From Bacteroidetes/Chlorobi group bacterium MS-B_bin-24 (GTDB lineage: Bacteria > Bacteroidota > Ignavibacteria > Kapaibacteriales > UBA2268), in contig RCNO01000001.1 in the NCBI GenBank assembly GCA_003731685.1, positions 1,262 to 53,341 on the forward strand: DNA of 52,080 nucleotides. The letters run 5' to 3'. Made by a program: the position numbers and the translations under genes. Positions 29,703 through 38,328 of this stretch are shown here, one piece after another; the first letter of the stretch is position 1, and each line of letters begins with the position of its first letter. The notes under the pieces were generated by a model that did no database searches, was not told the DNA's origin, and saw only the letters and a program-made list of their open reading frames with translations.

Positions 29703-30137
29703 TCAACTTTCAACTTGATTTTCATTAGGGCAGGTTTCCATCTGCCCTATTTTTTTATTTTCCTCAATTTTGCTTTTCTTTGGAAAATCCACCGGTGGTT
29801 CTTTTCTTCTATCGTATAAATGGAGCAGTGCAAGCAGCGGATGTTTGAAAAGCATCTTTGGTCCGGAAAACCTCATCACAAGCCTAATCTTTTGGCGCAT
29901 ATCACTTTTGTAACAATGAATTGGGCATTTGTTACAAGCAGGCTTTCGTTCGGAGTAGGGACAAAAGTCAAGTCGTTTAAATGCATATTCTAACAAATTG
30001 TTACAATCAGGGCAAAGGTTCCCATTATTTTGGGAATGATTCTTTTCACAGTAAATATGAATCATTTTGATAATTGTTACCTTTTCGCGATATATCCTTG
30101 AAAAGAAAATTTGAAACATAACGTCCCGAATTAACAA
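29703..30137 (-). CDS. YgbA-like (nitrous-oxide-stimulated promoter family) cysteine-rich protein; start may be at 30119
   Basis: IYCEKNHSQNNGNLCPDCNNLLEYAFKRLDFCPYSERKPACNKCPIHCYKSDMRQKIRLVMRFSGPKMLFKHPLLALLHLYDRR. Confidence 0.85.
   Translation of the reverse strand: MLIRDVMFQIFFSRIYREKVTIIKMIHIYCEKNHSQNNGNLCPDCNNLLEYAFKRLDFCPYSERKPACNKCPIHCYKSDMRQKIRLVMRFSGPKMLFKHPLLALLHLYDRRKEPPVDFPKKSKIEENKKIGQMETCPNENQVES
29726..29749 (+). terminator. Rho-independent-type terminator of the bL31-bS18 cluster, embedded in the 3' end of the ygbA-like CDS
   Basis: TAGGGCAG-GTTTCCAT-CTGCCCTA followed by TTTTTTTATTTT; the T-run is on the plus side only. Confidence 0.8.
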
Positions 30138-30170
30138 AATGCAAAATTAAGAAAATTTTGTCCGATTTAC

Positions 30171-30869
30171 TTACACTTTTAAATTGATTCGTTTTTTTAA
30201 ATCGGCAACAGGCGAAACATTGATAAAAGAATTGTTTGAAGATTTATCAGAAGGAGTGTTGTTTTCAACGTTGTCTAAATGGTAAGCCTTATAAAATCTT
30301 GACAATTTACTTGAACCATTCCCTTTGGTTTTTTCTTCTAGCAGTTTGGCTCGCATTTGTGCCTCGATGTTCGAAGCTTGCTGGGCAACGCTGCGGTCTT
30401 GGGGCGAAGGGTCTGCGGGAGCCAAAGCTGCTCGACGCACCTGTTGCATTTTTTGAATTGCCCCTTCAGGGTCATCAGGGTTGACACTCATATCGATTTT
30501 AACTTCGCCACCCACTGCATACTGTTTGCCATCGGGACCAATTTCGTATTGATAATTGGCTCCACCACGAACCAAACCACCACCTGCCGCTATGTGCGCC
30601 ATTTCGTGGGCTCGAACTTTGGCATCTGTTCGTTTCAGTTCCTCAACTCTTTTTTGCTCTTCGGGAGATAAGTTTTTACCAAAGCCAACCGAAAATTTAT
30701 CTATTGTTCCTTCCTTTTGGGACTTTTGCGAAGATTTATCAGATTTTTGCAAGGTAAAACCAACGGGGGAAACTTGGTTGGTCGGAGAAAAATTATTTTG
30801 CTCGGTTTCCACTGAAGTCTTTGCAGAAACCTCATAAGGAGTACTATTTGCAACTCCTTTTATTTCCAC
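30171..30869 (-). CDS. SprA-related putative metalloprotease (HExxH), not the T9SS SprA
   Basis: LSPEEQKRVEELKRTDAKVRAHEMAHIAAGGGLVRGGANYQYEIGPDGKQYAVGGEVKIDMS...ALAPADPSPQDRSVAQQASNIEAQMR. Confidence 0.85.
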   Translation of the reverse strand: MEIKGVANSTPYEVSAKTSVETEQNNFSPTNQVSPVGFTLQKSDKSSQKSQKEGTIDKFSVGFGKNLSPEEQKRVEELKRTDAKVRAHEMAHIAAGGGLVRGGANYQYEIGPDGKQYAVGGEVKIDMSVNPDDPEGAIQKMQQVRRAALAPADPSPQDRSVAQQASNIEAQMRAKLLEEKTKGNGSSKLSRFYKAYHLDNVENNTPSDKSSNNSFINVSPVADLKKRINLKV

Positions 30870-30926
30870 CTTTTAATCTTATATATTCTCTAATAAAATT
30901 ATCGACAAAATTAGTAAAAACTTTAA

Positions 30927-32330
30927 CTAAATGTTAGGCGATTCATTATAGGCAGCAGCGGCAGCTTCCATAATTGCTTCGCTCAAAGTCGGATGGGGAT
31001 GTATTGTTTTAATAATGCTATGGGCTGTGGCTTCAAGAGAGCGAGCAACAGTTAATTCTCCAATAAGTTCAGTAACATCAGGACCGATAAGATGAGCCCC
31101 AAGGATTTCACCATATTTTTTATCGATAACCAATTTAACAAAACCACGAGCTTCCCCCATACCGTGGGCTTTTCCATTTGCTGTGTAAGGGAATTTGCCG
31201 ATTCGAACATCGTAGCCAGCTTCGCGGGCTTCTTTTTCGGTCAATCCAACGCTTGCTACTTGAGGTTGACAATAAGTACAACCCGGAATGTTACGGTAAT
31301 TTATTGGGGATGGATTTAGTCCAGCAATTTTTTCCACAGCAAGAATACCCTCGGCAGAAGCTTTATGGGCTAACCAAGGGGGTCCAGCAACATCCCCTAT
31401 CGCATAAATATTATCGACAGAAGTTTGCATATACTGGTTAACCTTGATAAAGCCTCTTTCTATTTCGATGCCAACATTTTCAAGCCCAATATTTTCTAAA
31501 TTTGCCTGAATACCAATTGCATTCAATGCATAGTCACTACTTAAAGTTTCTTTCGTTCCATCTGCTTTTTCAACTACTACTTCAACTTTTGAGTTCACAG
31601 TTTTCGCAGAAATTACTTTGGTATTTGTCAAAATCTTGATACCAGATTTTTTGAAATGCCTTTCCAACTCCTTGGAAATCTCTTCGTCTTCGATGGGAAG
31701 AATACGGTCCATCATTTCGATGATTGTAACTTTCGAGCCAAAAGAATTAAAGAAATAGGCAAATTCAACACCAATTGCCCCAGCCCCCATTATTATTAAC
31801 TCTGCTGGTATCTCATTCAAAACCATAGCCTCTCGGCTCGTCAAAATTTTAACTCTGTCCACTTCAATTCCTTTAAACATTCTGGGGTGGGCTCCTGTGG
31901 CAACAATTGTAAACTTTGTTTGAATCAAATCGGTAACATTTCCATTTTCATCAAGAACTTCAATTTGGTTTGGTTCGCGAAAGCGTGCCCAACCTTTTAC
32001 CAAGCCGACCTTGTACTTCTTAAAAAGAAAAGCAACACCATTTGACATTCGGTTTGCTACATCCCGACTTCTTTTGATTACTGAATCAAAATTCACTTTA
32101 TAATCTTTTATTTCGAAACCAAAATTTTTTGCTTCGCCCAAAAACGACATATATTCGGCACTTTTCAATAGAGCTTTAGTTGGAATGCATCCCCAGTTTA
32201 AGCAAATTCCACCAAGCTCGCTCTTTTCGACGCAAATCGTTTTCAATCCCAGTTGCGAAGCCCTAACGGCAGCAACATAGCCACCGGGACCTGAACCAAT
32301 CACAACTAAATCTGCTTTATGATTTTCCAT
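30927..32330 (-). CDS. lpdA: Dihydrolipoyl dehydrogenase
   Basis: VIGSGPGGYVAAVRASQLGLKT, GGICLNWGCIPTKALLKSAEY redox disulfide, YAIGDVAGPPWLAHKASAEG, HPHPTLSEAIMEAA. Confidence 0.95.
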   Translation of the reverse strand: MENHKADLVVIGSGPGGYVAAVRASQLGLKTICVEKSELGGICLNWGCIPTKALLKSAEYMSFLGEAKNFGFEIKDYKVNFDSVIKRSRDVANRMSNGVAFLFKKYKVGLVKGWARFREPNQIEVLDENGNVTDLIQTKFTIVATGAHPRMFKGIEVDRVKILTSREAMVLNEIPAELIIMGAGAIGVEFAYFFNSFGSKVTIIEMMDRILPIEDEEISKELERHFKKSGIKILTNTKVISAKTVNSKVEVVVEKADGTKETLSSDYALNAIGIQANLENIGLENVGIEIERGFIKVNQYMQTSVDNIYAIGDVAGPPWLAHKASAEGILAVEKIAGLNPSPINYRNIPGCTYCQPQVASVGLTEKEAREAGYDVRIGKFPYTANGKAHGMGEARGFVKLVIDKKYGEILGAHLIGPDVTELIGELTVARSLEATAHSIIKTIHPHPTLSEAIMEAAAAAYNESPNI

Positions 32331-32390
32331 AATTTCTCCACAAAATAAAAAATCGAAAGACGCATTTTTAAAAAATCAATTTTAAATAAA

Positions 32391-33212
32391 TCACTCTTTT
32401 AGTGCCCCTTGAACCAAACCCTTGATGACATATTTCTGGAAAAACAGAAATATCAGGATTACAGGTAAAGCCGAAAAACTAGCTCCAGCCATTAAGTGTC
32501 CCCAATCTATTGATTGCTTCCCAAGATAAAAAGCTAATCCAACTGGCAAAGTTCTCATACCTTCTTCATTTGTCAAAATAAATGGGAAAAGAAAAGAGTT
32601 CCAGTTTGTTAAGAAAGTATAAATTCCTAAAACTACAAGTATCGGCTTACACAAAGGCATTACAATTTTGAAGATAATTTTCCAATCTGAACAACCATCT
32701 ATCCTTGCTGCTTCCTCTATTTCCACTGGTAATTGTTGAATAAATTGCTTGACCATAAAGATACCAAAAGGTGTAACAACCCACGGAACAATTAGAGCAT
32801 AATATGTGTTTATCCAGCCAAAACTAACAATCAACCGATACAGCGGTATCATTACAATATGCTGAGGAATTATCAATACCCCAAGAATTGTCAGGAAAAC
32901 AATCTTATTAATTTTGACCTTCTTTCTTTCAAGAGCATAGGCAGTCAAAAAGCAAAAGAAAATGTTTCCAGTTGTAACAAAAAAAGCTACAATCAATGAA
33001 TTTAAAAAGTAAACCAGAAAGGAATCGCTACTCAATGCTTCTACGTAATTTTTCAATGTAAATGGAGCAGAAAGCAATTGCACAAATCCAGAATATTGTT
33101 CAGGAAAATCCTTCAGTGATAACAAAATCATCCAAAACAATGGAAAAAGCATAACCAAAGAAGCAATAGTAAGAATAACATAAACCACAATTTGCTTAGC
33201 TCTTTTCATCAA
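32391..33212 (-). CDS. ABC transporter permease, carbohydrate-type (MalG-like)
   Basis: Six TM segments and the EAA loop EEAARIDGCSDWKIIFKIVMPLCKPIL. Confidence 0.9.
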   Translation of the reverse strand: MMKRAKQIVVYVILTIASLVMLFPLFWMILLSLKDFPEQYSGFVQLLSAPFTLKNYVEALSSDSFLVYFLNSLIVAFFVTTGNIFFCFLTAYALERKKVKINKIVFLTILGVLIIPQHIVMIPLYRLIVSFGWINTYYALIVPWVVTPFGIFMVKQFIQQLPVEIEEAARIDGCSDWKIIFKIVMPLCKPILVVLGIYTFLTNWNSFLFPFILTNEEGMRTLPVGLAFYLGKQSIDWGHLMAGASFSALPVILIFLFFQKYVIKGLVQGALKE

Positions 33213-33215
33213 TTT

Positions 33216-34808
33216 TCACTCTGTGGAATGAGAATAAAAAAATTCGGTAAGGATTCTGCAAAGCTCGTCCTCTATTTTCTTAAATTGTACTACTCTTTCG
33301 CCATTGAACATAAAAGCAAAGACCAAGCGTTCGTTGTCGCGGGTTTTAGTATATCCCGCTAACCCACTTGCATTAAAATGAGTTCCAGTTTTGGCAAAAA
33401 CCCGACCTTCGGCACAAGTCCCAATCATTCTACTTTTTAAAGTACCATCGTAACCCGAAACCGAAAGCAACGAATCGAAATGCCAATTTGGTCTTCGATT
33501 TGCTACAAAAGCCAGTAAATGAACAATGGATTCAGGGCTTATTCGATTTCGACGGGATAAGCCCGAGCCATCGAAAATTTTACAATCGAGGCAAGGAATC
33601 TTGGCGCTATCCAATGATGTTAAAATATATCGAACAGCTTCCTTGCTATTACTCGTCATTTTCTTATCGTAGGCACCTATCATTTTGAATACCGTTTCTG
33701 CCAAATAATTATCGCTATTTTTGTTCATCTCTCGCAGAATTTCAACCAATGGACGGTCTACAACAGCAATTAATCGGGATTTTTCTGTATTAACGCTTTC
33801 AATTCCTATTGTACCTTTTACTGCAATTCCTGATGATTCCAGTCGCCGTTTAAGTGCACCTGCAACCACAATCGGTGGCTTTTCGATGAAGAACGTATAA
33901 GTCTTTGTTGCCCCAGCAGGAAGATTCCCAGTTACAATAATCGTCTGAAATCCATCATTATCGACTTCGCTGGTAACTTTAAATGCTTTCTCGCTTCGGG
34001 ATTGCCTTTGAGGATGGGTTCTTGCTTGTGCAATCAAATCACCGCCTCCGTATAATGGCTCCAAGTCGTAATTATTTTTCAATCGACCGCTCAAACTTCT
34101 GCTTACTTTCGCTGTGTTATAAACTTTTATACCATCGGAAGCAGGAATAACCTGAACGCTAACAGGTTTTCCATAAATTGAACCTGCTGTAACAATAACA
34201 GTTAAAATATTCCTTTCAATTGCTATTGATGTTATTGGTTGGGTTTTTTGAACAACATCAAAATCGCCACTGTAAACAAATCTATCGGTTTGCGAATCGA
34301 AAAATGATGGGTCGGCATTCACATTTCCCCGAATTTCCTTAATTCCAAACTTACTTACCCCTTCGACAAGCTTATCGATATCCGAAATGGAAAGCATTGG
34401 GTCACCAGTTCCATAAATGTATAAATTTCCATACAAAACGCCGTTCAAAATTTCACCCGTATAATAAAGATAGGTTTTGACTTTAAAGTCCTCTCCAAAC
34501 TTATTTAAAGCCCCGAAAGTAGTAAACAACTTGGTCAAAGATGCAGGAATGAAGTATGTTTCGATATTATGCTTATAATAATATTCCTTCCTGTCGAGCG
34601 AATAAATAGCGATACCATACTTCGACTTATCTTCACCAGACTGTTTGAGGACATCATAAATTTGACGACGCAAAAAATTGATTGATTTAAGCGAATCCTC
34701 AGACGAAAATGTTACCCTTTGGGCATAGCTTTCAATAGGAGCAAAATAGGAAAAGAGAGCTAAAAGGTTTACTAAAAATGCAATTTTAACTAAACTTCTT
34801 CTAATCAT
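33216..34808 (-). CDS. dacB: D-alanyl-D-alanine carboxypeptidase / endopeptidase (PBP4 family)
   Basis: ASLTKLFTT (SxxK), KNSDNYLAETVFKMIG (SxN), FAKTGTHFNASGLAGY (KTG). Confidence 0.92.
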   Translation of the reverse strand: MIRRSLVKIAFLVNLLALFSYFAPIESYAQRVTFSSEDSLKSINFLRRQIYDVLKQSGEDKSKYGIAIYSLDRKEYYYKHNIETYFIPASLTKLFTTFGALNKFGEDFKVKTYLYYTGEILNGVLYGNLYIYGTGDPMLSISDIDKLVEGVSKFGIKEIRGNVNADPSFFDSQTDRFVYSGDFDVVQKTQPITSIAIERNILTVIVTAGSIYGKPVSVQVIPASDGIKVYNTAKVSRSLSGRLKNNYDLEPLYGGGDLIAQARTHPQRQSRSEKAFKVTSEVDNDGFQTIIVTGNLPAGATKTYTFFIEKPPIVVAGALKRRLESSGIAVKGTIGIESVNTEKSRLIAVVDRPLVEILREMNKNSDNYLAETVFKMIGAYDKKMTSNSKEAVRYILTSLDSAKIPCLDCKIFDGSGLSRRNRISPESIVHLLAFVANRRPNWHFDSLLSVSGYDGTLKSRMIGTCAEGRVFAKTGTHFNASGLAGYTKTRDNERLVFAFMFNGERVVQFKKIEDELCRILTEFFYSHSTE

Positions 34809-34824
34809 AGCTTGATTTACCTAA

Positions 34825-35817
34825 TTAATTTGTTACAAAAGACTCGATTTTTTGATTTAAAAAGTCCAAGATATTTTTCAAAAGATTATCCTTGAATGTG
34901 TCGAACCATCGAATTTGATTGTTTTTCTTGAACCAAGTAATCTGCCGTTTTGCATAACGACGTGTGTTTTGTTTAATAAGCTCAATGGCTGTGTTTGCAT
35001 CAATTCGACCTTGCAGAAAATCAATTGTTTCTTTATACCCAACAGTGTTCAAAGAGTTCAATTCAGGGGAATAGCCCAAATCCAAAATGTTTTTAACTTC
35101 CACAACCAAACCATCATTCCACATTTTCTCGACCCTATTCTCGATAAGGCTATAAATTTGTTTTCTCTCGGCGATTAAACCAATGTAAATAGTGGTGAAA
35201 TCGGGCTTTCGGTGAAATGTTTTGCGATACACAGAAATTGGGACTCCTTTAACCTCGTAAAACTCCAATGCACGTAACAAACGAACATAATTTTTATCGG
35301 GATACAATTTTGCTGTTTCTGGGTCAACTTCCATTAAACGGGAATACAAAGCATCTCGACTCCAACACGAAAGTTCTCGGCGAATTTTTAAGGCTTTATT
35401 TTTTTCGCTACTCGTGTAACCTTCTTCGAAGAAACCTTCGCAAAGTGCTTTAACATAAAGTCCCGAGCCACCAACAATCAAAGGAATTTTTCCACGATTA
35501 AAAATTTCATTTACAACAGCGTTCGCATCTTTCCCATATTGCCCTGCACTGAAATATTCATCGGGATAACAAATATCGATAAAGTGGTGTGGGACTCGGG
35601 AACGTTCCTCTAAAGTAGGCTTAGCTGTTCCGATGTCGAGATACTTATAAATCTGTCTCGAATCGGCAGAAACAATTTCTACTGGTAAAACATCAGAAAG
35701 GGACAAAGAGAGATTAGTCTTTCCAATAGCAGTTGGACCAACAAGAGCAATAGCAATTTTCCTCTCCAAAAATTCACCGATGAGGTTATCCACCATTTTG
35801 CCAGCCATATTCACCAA
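34825..35817 (-). CDS. miaA: tRNA dimethylallyltransferase
   Basis: ALVGPTAIGKTNLSLSLSDVLPVEIVSADSRQIYKYLDIGTAKPT; RRYAKRQITWFKK. Start may be MAGKMVDN. Confidence 0.95.
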   Translation of the reverse strand: MVNMAGKMVDNLIGEFLERKIAIALVGPTAIGKTNLSLSLSDVLPVEIVSADSRQIYKYLDIGTAKPTLEERSRVPHHFIDICYPDEYFSAGQYGKDANAVVNEIFNRGKIPLIVGGSGLYVKALCEGFFEEGYTSSEKNKALKIRRELSCWSRDALYSRLMEVDPETAKLYPDKNYVRLLRALEFYEVKGVPISVYRKTFHRKPDFTTIYIGLIAERKQIYSLIENRVEKMWNDGLVVEVKNILDLGYSPELNSLNTVGYKETIDFLQGRIDANTAIELIKQNTRRYAKRQITWFKKNNQIRWFDTFKDNLLKNILDFLNQKIESFVTN

Positions 35818-36460
35818 TTAATGGCACAAATTTGAAAAAATGTTCCTGCTCTTCTTGGAATTGATTATCCCCAACTTTAGTAATGATATACATTGCCTGA
35901 TAAGAACGGTCGCCGACAGGAATAACAAGCCTGCCATTAATGGCAAGTTGTTCAAGAAGCGGCTCGGGAACCTTTGGAGCAGCTGCAGTAACAATTATTC
36001 CATCATATGGTGCATATTCTTTCCAACCCAGCGAACCATCACCCCATCGGGTTAAAACATTCACTCCTAATTGTTGAAAAATTCTATTGGCTTTTAAATA
36101 TAGTTCGTAAATTCGTTCGATAGTATAAACCCTCATTCCCATTAAATAAAGCAAGGTAGCTTGGTACCCGCTTCCAGTCCCAATCTCTAAAACTTTACTA
36201 CCCTCTTTAAGATTTAAAGCTTGGGTCATAAAAGCAACTGTGTACGGTTGCGAAATAGTTTGATTGCAATCTATTGGCAACGCAATATCCTCGTAGGCTT
36301 GGGAAACAAAGGCAGGGTCGACAAATAGCTCACGAGGGATTTTGTTCATAGCCGAAAGTATTCTCTCGTCCTTTATCCCTCTTTGTCGAAGTCTATCGAC
36401 CAGTTGAAAACGGGCTTCTTTGAATTGATAATTGTTCTGATAATTGAGTTTGGGTTCCAT
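35786..36460 (-). CDS. pcm: Protein-L-isoaspartate O-methyltransferase
   Basis: IPRELFVDPAFVSQAYEDIALPIDCNQTISQPYTVAFMTQAL; VLEIGTGSGYQATLLYLMG; DGIIVTAAAPKVPEPLLEQL. Confidence 0.95.
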   Translation of the reverse strand: MEPKLNYQNNYQFKEARFQLVDRLRQRGIKDERILSAMNKIPRELFVDPAFVSQAYEDIALPIDCNQTISQPYTVAFMTQALNLKEGSKVLEIGTGSGYQATLLYLMGMRVYTIERIYELYLKANRIFQQLGVNVLTRWGDGSLGWKEYAPYDGIIVTAAAPKVPEPLLEQLAINGRLVIPVGDRSYQAMYIITKVGDNQFQEEQEHFFKFVPLIGEYGWQNGG

Positions 36461-36463
36461 ATA

Positions 36464-37228
36464 TCAAGATAGCTTTTCACTCAAAATAGACTCGATTTTA
36501 TTTTTTGGAATATTGAAAATAAATGTTCCCGATTCGGCGATGGAAATCCAACCAGTTTCTTCCGAAACCACAAGCACAAGCGCATCGGTTTGTTCCGACA
36601 ATCCAAGCGCAGCTCGATGGCGAGTTCCAAGCAGTCGCCCTTCTAATTTGGTAACCGTTGACAAAGGCAAAATGCACTTTGCAAATAAAAGGTTCGAGCC
36701 CTCTATCAAAACAGCACCATCGTGCAAAGGCGACTTCGGGTTAAAAATCGAAAGCAACAGCTCCTTCGAAACTCTGGCACCTATTGGTACACCTGTGTCA
36801 ACATTCATCTCGACATTTTGAGAGCGAACAAAAACAATCAATCCGCCTATGTGATTTTCAGACATTTCCTTCACGGCAGAAATAACTTCGTCAATGGTTT
36901 GGGTTAGATTCGTCCGAAGGAAAAATCTTAGGAATGGCAAATTAGAAAGCCTAAGCAAAACTCGCCGCAATTCAGGCTGGAAAAGAATTATAAAAGCCAG
37001 CAGCCAAACCCCCATCACAGATTTCAGTAGCCAATTTATTGCACGCAAGTTAATCATTTCGCTAATAAAAGTCATAAAAATCAAAAGAACCAATCCAAAA
37101 AGAATTTGAACCGCAACAGTATCTTTCAAAAGATTATACATCCAATAAAAAATTACAAAAAGAAGAACCAAATCGAGAAGGTCGAGAAAAGTAATTTGAA
37201 GAAATCCAATCTTGAAAATTTCAAACAT
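36464..37228 (-). CDS. cdaA: Diadenylate cyclase, CdaA type
   Basis: Three N-terminal TM segments then a DAC domain with DGAVLIEG and GTRHRAALGLSEQTDAL. Confidence 0.94.
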   Translation of the reverse strand: MFEIFKIGFLQITFLDLLDLVLLFVIFYWMYNLLKDTVAVQILFGLVLLIFMTFISEMINLRAINWLLKSVMGVWLLAFIILFQPELRRVLLRLSNLPFLRFFLRTNLTQTIDEVISAVKEMSENHIGGLIVFVRSQNVEMNVDTGVPIGARVSKELLLSIFNPKSPLHDGAVLIEGSNLLFAKCILPLSTVTKLEGRLLGTRHRAALGLSEQTDALVLVVSEETGWISIAESGTFIFNIPKNKIESILSEKLS

Positions 37229-38250
37229 TAGGTTTTATCCGAATTTTTCTCTTTCTGTTGCTTTTGCAATTGCTTGCTTTCAGCCTCATCCTGATAAGCC
37301 TTAATAATGCGAGCGACCAGTTTATGGCGAACTACATCCTTTTCATCAAAATAAACAAAAGCAATACCTTCGATGTTTTGGAGCAATTTATTTGCATTTA
37401 TCAATCCGCAATCTTCGGGATTTTGCAAGTCAATTTGGGTGATATCCCCAGTTACAATTACCTTCGAATTATTACCCATTCGTGTAAGGAACATTTTCAT
37501 TTGGGTAATAGTGGCATTTTGAGCTTCATCGAGAATAATGAAAGCATTGCTCAAAGTTCTACCTCGCATATAAGCAAGAGGTATAATTTCAATTATGTTT
37601 TTTTCGGAATATGTTTTTAATTTCTCGCTCGAAAGCATATAATACAAAGCATCGGTTAATGGCTTTAAATATGGGTCCAGCTTCTCTTTCAAATCGCCCG
37701 GCAAAAAGCCTAATGATTCCCCTGTTTCGACTGCAGGCCTGGAAAGTATAATTTTCTCTATTCGGTTCTTCTTCAATTCGGCAAGAGCCATAGCAACAGC
37801 AAGGAAAGTTTTGCCAGTTCCCGCTGGTCCAATTGCAAAAACAATATCGTTCTCGGCAACTTTCTTAACATATTCGACCTGTTTTAGATTTTTGGTTTTG
37901 ATTGGACCTTTTGCACTATGGTAAACTACGATTTCGTCGGGATTTGAACTCTTACTTCGAGCCCGAACTGTTGTATCCTCCTCGGTCATTAGCTCCAAAA
38001 CAGTTGAGAGGTCGTTATCCGAAATTGTTCCGCTCCGTCGATGAATATATCCAAGCTCTTTAAAGATTGCTTCGATAGATTTTACCTCTTCGGGTGAACC
38101 TTTCAGAACAAGACTGCTCCCTCTCAAAGTAATTAAAGTATTAAATTTATTTTCTATTACCTGAAGTAATTGGTCATTGTACCCAATAAAGTACAGAAAA
38201 TCCTTATCTTCAAGGTGGATTGTTTTTTCAGTAACTTCCATACCTTTCAA
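37228..38250 (-). CDS. phoH: PhoH-like ATPase
   Basis: FAIGPAGTGKTFLAVAMAL, LSRPAVETGESLGFLPGDLKEKLDPYLKPLTDAL, FIILDEAQNATITQMKMFLTRMG. Confidence 0.95.
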   Translation of the reverse strand: MKGMEVTEKTIHLEDKDFLYFIGYNDQLLQVIENKFNTLITLRGSSLVLKGSPEEVKSIEAIFKELGYIHRRSGTISDNDLSTVLELMTEEDTTVRARSKSSNPDEIVVYHSAKGPIKTKNLKQVEYVKKVAENDIVFAIGPAGTGKTFLAVAMALAELKKNRIEKIILSRPAVETGESLGFLPGDLKEKLDPYLKPLTDALYYMLSSEKLKTYSEKNIIEIIPLAYMRGRTLSNAFIILDEAQNATITQMKMFLTRMGNNSKVIVTGDITQIDLQNPEDCGLINANKLLQNIEGIAFVYFDEKDVVRHKLVARIIKAYQDEAESKQLQKQQKEKNSDKT

Positions 38251-38273
38251 AATAGTGAAACATAATAAAACAC

Positions 38274-38304
38274 AAAAGCCCCACTTAAAAGCAATGGGGC
38301 TTTT
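38274..38304 (-). terminator. Terminator-like hairpin between the LysM gene and phoH
   Basis: AAAAGCCCCA-cttaaaagcaa-TGGGGCTTTT; T-rich tails on both strands. It sits upstream of the LysM gene, between phoH and... both minus-strand, so its exact client is ambiguous (see findings). Confidence 0.55.
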
Positions 38305-38328
38305 TTAAAAGAAGAAATAACCATAACA

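Noticed and set aside
30171-30869. Possible T9SS SprA translocon gene, from the family name SprA-related
   Set aside because: The protein is a small HExxH-containing protein unrelated in size and sequence to the very large T9SS SprA barrel.
36464-37228. Cyclic-nucleotide anti-phage (CBASS-like) signalling
   Set aside because: The enzyme has canonical CdaA/DisA_N motifs and housekeeping neighbours; no CBASS effector or cap genes nearby.
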